Positions 56,113-64,000 of a DNA stretch of 64,000 bases are shown here, piece by piece. The first letter of the stretch is position 1; the number at the start of each line of letters is the position of its first letter. The stretch is taken from assembly GCA_002917075.1 (NCBI GenBank), contig NTMA01000031.1, forward strand, positions 261,890 to 325,889, read 5' to 3'. Origin of the DNA: Hawksworthiomyces lignivorus (taxonomy: Eukaryota; Ascomycota; Sordariomycetes; Ophiostomatales; Ophiostomataceae). A program made the position numbers and the translations under genes. The notes under the pieces were generated by a model that did not search any database, was not told where the DNA came from, and saw only the letters and a list, made by a program, of their open reading frames with translations.

Positions 56113-59100
56113 ATGGAAGGCGCCTTCACTCATGTGGGCAACCACCTGATCTCTGACTCTGCTGCCACCATTAAGGCTGGCGACAACGACGACCTCTCGA
56201 CTATCGACCCAGACGAGAACCTGCTGTACGGCAAGTATGGCGGTCGTACCGGGCTAGGCGGTGCCACCCGCCGGCGCCACGACGACGACGACAATGGCAC
56301 CGAAGTCTACGATGACGACGACAATGAGAGCCTGGTCAGCGTGCCCGTCGACGGCGTGCATGGTCTGAAGCTTGAGCCCGAAGAGGAAGAGAAAGAGCTT
56401 CCTGCACACGCTTGCGCGTAAGTCGTCCCATGTCTCCAATCGGAGACCATCCTTGATGTCTTTGCTGCATTTGCTCTCCCAATTGCCCTCTCTGGTACTT
56501 GGTTACTGACATGCGGTTTTTTCCTGCTGCAGATACTGCGGCATTCACTCGCCCGCCTCCGTCGTCAAGTGCATGGCCTGCAACAAGTGGTTCTGCAGCG
56601 CCCGCGGCAATGCCACTTCGTCCCATATCGTCAACCACCTCGTCCGCGCCCGCCATAAGGAGGTCCAGCTCCACCCAGACTCGTCTCTCGGCGAGACCGT
56701 CCTCGAGTGCTATAACTGCGGCACCCGCAATGTGTTCCTCCTGGGCTTTATCCCGGCCAAGTCAGACACCGTGGTCGTTCTGCTGTGCCGCCAGCCCTGT
56801 GCGGCGAGCACCTCATCCAAAGATATGAGCTGGGACATCTCACGCTGGCAGCCCTTGATCGAAGACCGCTCCTTCTTGTCCTGGCTCGTCGCTACCCCCA
56901 CTGACGCCGAACAATTGCGCGCGCGCCACCTGACCCCACCCATGATTGCTCGCCTCGAGGAGCTGTGGAAGGAGAACGCCAATGCTACCGTGCAGGACCT
57001 CGAGCGCGCCAACAGCGTCGACGACGACCCACACCCGGTCCTGCTCAAGTACGACGACCCCTACCACTACCAGAACATCTTCGGCCCGCTCGTCAAGATG
57101 GAGTCCGACTACGACAAGAAGCTGAAGGAGGCCCAGTCCGAGGACAACTTGGTCATTCGCTGGGACTACGGCCTGAACAACAAGCACCTTGCCAGCTTCA
57201 TCCTACCGAAGATCGAGTCCGGTGATGTCAAGCTGGCTGTGGGCGACGAGATGCGCCTCAAATACAAGGGCGAGCTGCGGCCTGCCTGGGAGGGCGTCGG
57301 CTACGTCATCAAGATCCCCAACAACCAGTCGGACGAGGTCACCCTCGAGCTCCGCAAGACGGGCAACGACAAGTCTGTGCCCACCGAGTGCACGCACAAC
57401 TTCTCGGCCGATTATGTGTGGAAGGCTACGTCGTACGATCGCATGCAGGTGGCCATGAAGACCTTCGCTGTCGATGAGATGAGCGTGTCGGGCTACATCT
57501 TCCACAAGCTGCTCGGCCACGAGGTTGCCGTCGCGCCCATGAAGACGTCCATGCCTAAGAAGTTCACCGCCCCCGCCCTCCCTGAGCTGAACGGCAGTCA
57601 GATCAGCGCCATCAAAGCCGTCTTGTCCACCCCGCTCAGCCTGATCCAGGGCCCGCCCGGCACCGGCAAGACCGTGACATCGGCAACCATCATCTACCAT
57701 CTGGCCAAGCTCAACAACAGCCAGGTGCTGGTGTGTGCGCCGTCTAACGTCGCTGTCGATCAGCTCTGCGAGCGCATCCACCGCACTGGGCTCAAGGTCG
57801 TTCGCCTGACGGCCAAGTCGCGCGAGGATGTCGAGTCCTCCGTCAGCTTCCTGGCGCTGCACGAGCAGGTCCGCATGAACGATACCAACGTCGAGCTGAC
57901 CCGCCTGCAGCAGCTGAAGAACGAGGTCGGCGAGCTGTCCAGCCAGGACGAGAAGAAGTTCAAGCAGCTCACCAAGGCCGCCGAGCGCGAGATCCTCAGT
58001 AACGCTGACGTGGTCTGCTGCACGTGCGTCGGTGCCGGCGACCCCCGCCTGGCCAAGATGAAGTTCCGCAACGTGCTCATCGACGAGTCCACCCAGTCTG
58101 CCGAGCCTGAATGTATGATCCCCCTCGTGCTCGGCTGCAAGCAGGTCGTCCTGGTCGGCGACCACAAGCAGCTCGGCCCCGTCATCATGAACAAGAAGGC
58201 TGCCAAGGCCGGCCTGAACCAGTCGCTCTTTGAGCGTCTCGTCAAGCTCGGCTTTTCGCCCATCCGCCTGAATGTGCAGTACCGCATGCATCCGCACCTG
58301 GCCGCGTTCCCGTCCAACATGTTCTACGAGGGTTCGCTCCAGAATGGCGTCACCATCCAGGAGCGCCTGCGCCGCGACGTGGACTTCCCGTGGCCCGTCA
58401 TGGACACGCCAATGATGTTCTGGTCGAACTTGGGCAACGAAGAAATCTCAGCGTCGGGTACGTCGTACCTGAACCGCACAGAGGCGTCCAATGTCGAGAA
58501 GATTGTTACGCGCTTCTTCAAAGCCGGCGTCAAGCCCGGAGACATTGGTGTCATCACCCCATACGAAGGCCAGCGCAGCTACATCGTCACCACCATGCAG
58601 AACACCGGCACGTTCAAGAAAGAGAGCTACAAAGAGGTGGAGGTCGCGTCTGTCGACGCCTTCCAGGGTCGTGAGAAGGACTACATTGTGCTGTCTTGTG
58701 TTCGCTCCAACGACAACCAGGGCATCGGTTTCTTGTCGGACCCGCGCCGTCTGAACGTCGCCCTGACGCGTGCCAAGTATGGCCTTGTCATCATTGGCAA
58801 CCCCAAGGTCCTGGCCAAGCATGATCTCTGGTACCACCTCCTCGTGCACTTCAAGGACCACAAGTGTCTAGTCGAGGGCCCTCTCAGCAACCTGCAGCCC
58901 TCGCTGCACCAGTTCAGCCGGCCCAAGCACAGCTTCCGCCCGCCGCGGGCGTTTGGCAACGGCTCCGGAAACGAGAACGGCAACACCAATGGCCGGTTCG
59001 GACAAGGCCACGGCGGCCACAACGGAATCAACCGCGACTTCGACACCGGCTCCATCATGTCGTACATCCCAGACGACGTGTCCTCCATTCACAGCTCGGC

Positions 59101-59536
59101 TCTGGGTGGCGGCGCGAATCTCGGTTCGGCGTACCCAGCGATGTTCTCCAGCTTCAGCCCAGATCAGTGGCCTGGCCTCCCCGGTGCCAGCTCTATGGGC
59201 CGGTCCGGTGGCAAGGGTCGTAACCGGGGTGGTGTTGCTGAGAGCATTGCCGGCGAGAGCGTGGCGAACTCGGAGTACACAGACGTGACGGGCAACTCGA
59301 GTGTGATCAGTGGCAAGGGTGTGGGCCAGGGCGGTGCCAGCCTTGGTGCTGGCCTGCACGACGCCGTCAACAGCGGCCGGATGACTTCTTACAGCCAGAG
59401 CGACCGCCTGAAGCAGTATGTCGAGAGCAGCGGTCGGCTGGCCGCTGGCAACGGATATCGGCGCTACGACGACGACCAGCAGAGCATCAGCACGGCAGGT
59501 TTTGCTAGCCAGATTGGTGGCTCGGGCTACGATTGA
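56113..59536 (+). CDS. UPF1: UPF1/NAM7, RNA helicase of nonsense-mediated decay
   Basis: Exon 1 is 56113-56417 and exon 2 is 56533-59536, with a 115-nt intron; 1102 residues. An acidic N-terminal region leads to the Cys/His-rich domain (about 100-225: [35 protein letters not shown]), which binds UPF2. Helicase superfamily 1 motifs follow: Walker A GPPGTGKT at 475-482, DEST at 619-622 (Asp619/Glu620), [26 protein letters not shown] and LNVALTRAK. The tail, from about 900, is Gly/Asn/Ser-rich with a few SQ/TQ-like sites (SYSQSD). UPF1 drives destruction of messages with early stop codons in the cytoplasm. Codons are strongly C/G-ending. Confidence 0.97.
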
Positions 59537-60552
59537 GATGGGATGCGCTTTTTATTTTTCCCGTATGAGTGCCAGCAGAGAAGGCTGAACGAAAAGGCAT
59601 AGACAGACGAAGGATGCCGCGTCAACGCAAGGAGGCGCGCAGCCGTACTGCGCGATAGGCACCTAGACTCCTGTTCCCCACAGTCACTACTTTCATCCAA
59701 CCAGGCATCACTACAAGCAGCGGCAGCCACAGCATCCGTGGCAACCACGGCATCTACACAGCTCAGCGGCCATCAAGGCTGAGCGTCACCAGTGCATCTC
59801 CTGACGCAGCTACCAACTGGAAGTTGCATCGGCTGGTGCTTCTTTCTTCCGGAGCGCGCCAGCGCAAGATAGCAGATGAGTGACGGGTTTTGGTTACCAC
59901 CTGTACAATGTGCCTTTCCGAGGAATGACACCTTGGCGTGTTCTTTAGAAAGACATGGTTGGCGCTACCTTGGAGCCGATTGCTTTTCTGAGAAAAGGCG
60001 GGCCATGCTGTCAACCAAGGCCTGCCGCCACTACGATAAGATACACACCATTGTCTCGAGCTGCCCAGTCTTCCAGGTCGCTTGCTTGAAAGAGGAGGAT
60101 AATATTACGAATGGGAGGATGGAGAGAGACGAGGATATGGAGGTTACAAGATGGCCTCTTCTATAAATTGCTGTGTAATGTTTTGCTATTTCTTCCACTT
60201 TGATTTTATTTTCGATGGTCATTTCTCCGCGAACATCTAGGAGTCCCCAGAGAAATGGCGATGGTACTTGCTCGCTCTTTTTTCCCTCTCTTACGGGGTC
60301 GCAAAAGAAGAGAGGGTGAACAGCAGCCGCCATGTCTAGCCATTTACCAAGTTACTTATTTGGCCCTCCATGAAGGGAGAGATGCTGGCTCTGGCCAGAT
60401 TATCATTCTATTTTTTTCTCACACTCCTTTTACTCCAGAACACAAAATAAATACACTCGTTTTAGACAAACTGTTTGCCCAATAACAAAGTAATGCTTGA
60501 GACTACAAGAATCTTTAGACCTGATTAACAAACAATCTTCTGCCTGTTCCCT
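59537..60552. other. intergenic between convergent genes
   Basis: 3' flanks of UPF1 (+) and of the unknown gene (-). AT-rich in 60.1-60.5 kb. No gene seen. Confidence 0.55.
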
Positions 60553-62979
60553 TTACAAGTTGTCCTGCGCCAACAGCCACATGGCCACCAGGTCGGGGCA
60601 CTGCCGGGCAATCCGCTTCTGCGTAGCGTGGTTCGACAGCATGATCGACAGTACGCCCTCTTGCGCGCGGAGCCGCGCCATGTGCTGGTTGACCGAGTGC
60701 ATGCAGCGCACGGCGCTGGCGGCGGCGGCATCGCTGCCGCCAGCACTGCCGCCGGCGGTGTTGGTGAGCCACGCCACGTGTTCCATCGTGGATCCGTCGA
60801 CGACGTGCTGCACGTGGCCCGGCTCGACCGCCAAGTGGACCAGCCAGGCATTGCCGAAGACGCCCTGGTCCGGCCGGCTGCCCCACTGCCGGAGGCGGTC
60901 GACCGCGTCGGCAGCTGCGAGGGGGCGGTAACCCGGGCGTGCAGGAACGCCACCGCGGAGCGGGATGGTCGTAGTAGCAAAGAGGTGGCGACGGCCCTGC
61001 GCGTGTGGCAGGCGGCGGCGGGGAGGCTGGTGGCGGCTGCCCGACTGGGCGGGCTGGATTGTTGTGTAGGCAGCGGCGGCGGCGCTGGTGCTGGTGCTGG
61101 TGCCGGTGCTGCTGTCGGAATGTCCATTGCTGTTTTTTTTGCCAGCATGGTTGTCCGCTGCCGTGGTCGCCAGATGCGATCGCAGCATTGACGTTGATGG
61201 TGTCCTTGCCGACTCGGCCTTGACCGGTGGTCGCTCTAACACGTGTGACGATAAACTACTTTTCGGTGCGGGAGCACCCACCGTGGAAGGTGCGAAACCA
61301 GTGGGTGACGTCAGCAGGGAAGACGTAGAAGAAGACGATGGCCTCACGGCTCGGTAGCAATGGGGGTGCTGCAGAATGATCTGATGCCGCAGGACGAGCA
61401 TGGCTCCCGAGAGAGTGGGCACATCACACTCTTTGTCCGTCGGGTCTCCGCTGCGTTCATCACCTTCGTATATAGTCATCGTCACTCGCAGCCCGACAAG
61501 CTCTGAGTTGGTTCCATAGCAGCGGAGGCTCTCTAGGTTGTAAGGTCCTAAAATCTGCCCGTTCACGGCCGCGATGCAGGCCGTTGTCTGCGTGTGGTGA
61601 AACCGGTTGTTCTCATTGCACGAGCTCAGCTGAGCGCGGGCCCAGAGCTTCTGGCGCTGGAGCTCTTGCAGGTTTCCATCGTGATTGAGCTCGAACTCAT
61701 AGCCGGTGAGAGGTGCATTGAAACCCGGGGCTGGGATTGGCGCGAGCACAGGCGTGGGAACAACAACAGATGATGAAGATGGCGAGTTCGCCGAGACCGT
61801 TGTGACTGGCAGCGGCTTGTAGTCAGAGCGCTCCGTGCATGCGTCACTCTCAGGCTCTGCTGCTGAATACGGCCCGAAATCCGCGGTACTAGCAAGCGTA
61901 TCGCCTGATTTTGCCTCAGCGAGATTGGTAGAGTGTCGTCCTGCGGACGGGCTTGCTGCATCAACGGGCTTGTTGCTTTCTAGATTTCCAAGGAGCAATG
62001 ACCGAAGGCTTTGCGGTGTGTCTCTTCGTTCTTGACCTTGGATCCGGATTGGAGGAGACTCTGTAGTGAGTCGGCTGTCACTTGCCGCAGTGGTCACACT
62101 GCTCTCTTTATGTAGCTCTGCATAATAATTTCCTTCTTGAGTCTTGCTGAGTTGATATGGGTAACATGTTGTCCAGTTGGCATCTAGTCTTCTATTGACG
62201 CTATATTGCCCTCGACCCCAACTGTACTCCGGAGGTACCACTTGGTTTGGGCCAACAATAGCTTCGCCTGGGAAATGTTCTCGACAATCTCGAAAGCCTT
62301 GCAGAGATTTTGTAGGGGGAGATGATAAGGCGGGCACCGTCATGGACATCAAGTGTGAATGCTGCCGGTTCGAAGTCGTTGAAAGTTGCTGAAACGTATT
62401 GGATGAATTCGCTGTGTGCCGTCTTGTAGGCGTCTCTGTGGTATCAAGTCCTTTACCAGAGCTAACTGAAATACCACCTAGGTCAAACAAACGGCTATTC
62501 CAGATTGTTTGTCTTGTGTGTATGTCACTTTGCGAATATTGAGTATTTGATTGCAGTTTTACACCGCTTGACCAGTGTTGCAATGCACCATGTTGTTGCG
62601 AAGTTACTGGTGGAAATTCCATCAATGGGGATGTAGATGGCAAGCACATGTTCGGAAAGGTTGAAGTGAGCAGACCGGTTCTTGCAATGCTCATGCTTTC
62701 ATCGACACCTGTCTTCCCGTGAAGTGACCCGGGCATGGTGGCCCTCTCACCCCTCGTCTCGTGTATGGCCCCTGCAGCAGGCTGGTGACGATAAGGTATC
62801 GAGGATATGTTTTTCACAGTTTTTCCATCACTGGGTGGTATATTTTCTTTGTTATCCCAGTCTGTCTGTTGCTGATTATTGTAATAATGCAGCCGTTGTG
62901 ATTGCTGCGGCGAACTGCAGTCGTTCTCGTGGAGATGCTCACCATCCCAGCCTTGCCAGCTCCAATGGCTTGCCGCCAT
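60553..62979 (-). CDS. unknown 808-residue protein with KEN box
   Basis: Single open frame from the first ATG (MAASHWSWQGWDGEHL). I do not recognise the family. The N-terminus is Trp- and Asn/Gln-rich and contains NKENIPP (Lys44-Glu45-Asn46), a good match to the KEN degron read by the anaphase-promoting complex. Residues about 50-420 are Ser/Thr/Gln-rich and look disordered. A folded region seems to lie at about 425-545 (GYEFELNHDGNLQELQRQKL; ACIAAVNGQILGPYNLESL; VGLRVTMTIYEGDE; LSGAMLVLRHQIIL). After a Ser/Thr/Ala linker, the C-terminal 130 residues look folded again (VFGNAWLVHLAVEPGHVQHV; CMHSVNQHMARLRAQ). It may be a regulator of cell cycle or transcription; that is a guess. A short intron in the linker near 61050-61140 cannot be excluded. 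Confidence 0.7.
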   Translation of the reverse strand: MAASHWSWQGWDGEHLHENDCSSPQQSQRLHYYNNQQQTDWDNKENIPPSDGKTVKNISSIPYRHQPAAGAIHETRGERATMPGSLHGKTGVDESMSIARTGLLTSTFPNMCLPSTSPLMEFPPVTSQQHGALQHWSSGVKLQSNTQYSQSDIHTRQTIWNSRLFDLGGISVSSGKGLDTTETPTRRHTANSSNTFQQLSTTSNRQHSHLMSMTVPALSSPPTKSLQGFRDCREHFPGEAIVGPNQVVPPEYSWGRGQYSVNRRLDANWTTCYPYQLSKTQEGNYYAELHKESSVTTAASDSRLTTESPPIRIQGQERRDTPQSLRSLLLGNLESNKPVDAASPSAGRHSTNLAEAKSGDTLASTADFGPYSAAEPESDACTERSDYKPLPVTTVSANSPSSSSVVVPTPVLAPIPAPGFNAPLTGYEFELNHDGNLQELQRQKLWARAQLSSCNENNRFHHTQTTACIAAVNGQILGPYNLESLRCYGTNSELVGLRVTMTIYEGDERSGDPTDKECDVPTLSGAMLVLRHQIILQHPHCYRAVRPSSSSTSSLLTSPTGFAPSTVGAPAPKSSLSSHVLERPPVKAESARTPSTSMLRSHLATTAADNHAGKKNSNGHSDSSTGTSTSTSAAAAAYTTIQPAQSGSRHQPPRRRLPHAQGRRHLFATTTIPLRGGVPARPGYRPLAAADAVDRLRQWGSRPDQGVFGNAWLVHLAVEPGHVQHVVDGSTMEHVAWLTNTAGGSAGGSDAAAASAVRCMHSVNQHMARLRAQEGVLSIMLSNHATQKRIARQCPDLVAMWLLAQDNL

Positions 62980-63904
62980 AGTTTTGCGTCTAGAAAGATT
63001 AGAAAATTAGACTGGGAATCCCAAGGACCTTGCCAGATACTGTACCACAAGGTGAAGTATATTCAGTCTCTGCTTCGCGATGCCATGGAGCATAAATTAC
63101 TAACATAACAATCTTCGCCAATAAACCTGTTAAACAGATTGGCAAGCCTCGCAAGAGAAGGAGGAAGATCAAGATCACAATATTAGAAGATTATTGAAAA
63201 AGATTCTATACTAACATAAACAAATAGAGTTTACCAAGCAGGCAGAAGACTTGATGCAAATTCAAAGATGGTCTGCCCTGCAGCTTGAGGGAATAAGAAA
63301 ACAGTGACAAGGCTCAAGCGAACGAGCACTGTATACCGAGCAATAGTAGCAGTCTAGAAGAGAGAAAGAAAGGAAATGAGAAGAAAATGGTGGACGATAA
63401 ATATTACCATATACAGAAGAACGGTAGGACCTTAAGACGTTAGGTGAATGAAGGTTGATACTTGTGGCGGGCGATGCGAGTGAATGAATGATGTTAAGGG
63501 CATAAACAGGATCTCTGGTTTCACCCCTATTTAATATGGCACTCCAGATCTCTTGTGGAAAGTAATATGTAGGTAGAAATGTGGCATAGTTGAAATGCTT
63601 CTGTTTTACTAGTTATGATATAATTTTTTTTAATCCATTCCGAAAGAAGGCTACACATCGACATTTGAAAGGCGATTTGAACATGTACATCATTGCAAGA
63701 ACGCCCCCAAATTGATAACAAAAAATAATGCCCGACTTTTTGTCAGTGGTCTCGTAGCCTTTCTAATTTCCCTTGTCTTAAAATCGTCGATGCTTTATGC
63801 TGTAGCGCGCCGGCTTCGTCTACGCTTCGTTCGTGGCAACATGCATCCTCGCCGTCGCGCCCCTGCTCTCGGCGGCAGCCTACCCCCCCCTTCTCCATCT
63901 TCTC
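62980..63904. other. intergenic, no supported gene
   Basis: AT-rich promoter side of the unknown gene (-), then the 3' flank of the partial gene that runs off the window. The minus frame 63721-63527 and plus frame 63712-63957 have no support; the latter overlaps the coding end of the partial gene. Confidence 0.5.
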
Positions 63905-64000
63905 TCATGAGAAGAACTTCTGGTACGTCTTCTTCTCCTTCTCCCGGCGGGCCTTGACGGCGGCCTTGACCTGGTTCAGCTCGCGCAGGACGCCGGCGTC
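63905..64000 (-). CDS. C-terminus of a probable cyclophilin-40 type co-chaperone (partial)
   Basis: The frame open from the window edge to a TGA at 63907-63905 gives 31 residues. They form a highly charged helix (LNQVKAAVKARREKEKKTYQ) ending in KFFS. Tails like this close TPR cyclophilins of the Cpr6/CYP40 group, which bind Hsp90. Only the last helix is visible, so other TPR co-chaperones or a ribosomal or coiled-coil protein remain possible. Confidence 0.4.
   Translation of the reverse strand, partial: DAGVLRELNQVKAAVKARREKEKKTYQKFFS

Noticed and set aside
33046..59536. Idea that Barentsz and UPF1 form a functional gene cluster
   Set aside because: They are about 18 kb apart, separated by five unrelated genes, and each gene has its own promoter region. 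Shared pathway only.

Overview
This is nuclear DNA from a filamentous ascomycete (Pezizomycotina). The evidence is the short GT-AG introns (about 53-223 nt, often with a CTAAC-like branch site close to the 3' splice site), single-gene transcription units separated by 0.5-4.5 kb, and protein details: a RAD52 that opens MPAPGDQH, a Cut8-type STS1, an NBR1 with PB1 and four ZZ fingers, and a Barentsz protein. The class cannot be fixed from sequence alone. No bacterial, viral, organellar, CRISPR or rRNA sequence was seen, and no tRNA was found by eye.

Layout. 1-11.2 kb: a small spliced Cys-rich protein (+), LST8 (+), SCY1-like pseudokinase (-), an unresolved stretch with a possible small membrane protein, and an uncharacterised protein with a KANSL2-like zinc motif (+). 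12.1-20.3 kb: mitochondrial aconitase of the Aco2 type, RAD52 and STS1/Cut8, all on the minus strand. 20.2-28.6 kb: a repeat-rich intergenic stretch, NOP13-like nucleolar RRM protein (+) and NBR1 (-). 28.5-33.0 kb has no supported gene. 33.0-46.1 kb, all minus: CofD/UPF0052 protein (YNL011C type), Barentsz, a pepsin-type protease without a signal peptide, and aminodeoxychorismate lyase ABZ2. 46.7-64.0 kb: TOM70 (+), SSO-type syntaxin (-), IMP4 (-) divergent from UPF1 (+), an unknown 808-residue protein with a KEN box (-), and the last 31 codons of what looks like a cyclophilin-40 co-chaperone (-).

The genes are mostly housekeeping functions rather than a cluster with one job: TORC signalling, COPI/tRNA-linked trafficking, DNA repair, nuclear proteasome tethering, ribosome biogenesis, selective autophagy, folate synthesis, mitochondrial import and exocytosis. 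The one thematic pair is Barentsz (exon junction complex) and UPF1 (nonsense-mediated decay), about 18 kb apart and not co-transcribed. I did not find a convincing new multi-gene system. The best leads are the unknown genes at 1528-2207, 9565-11208 and 60553-62979, the unresolved stretch 8584-9346, the signal-less protease, and several tiny exons (6, 8, 18, 22 and 22 nt) and stop-free introns of 3n length that automated annotation is likely to get wrong. Exon boundaries below were worked out by hand from frame continuity, splice signals and family similarity.
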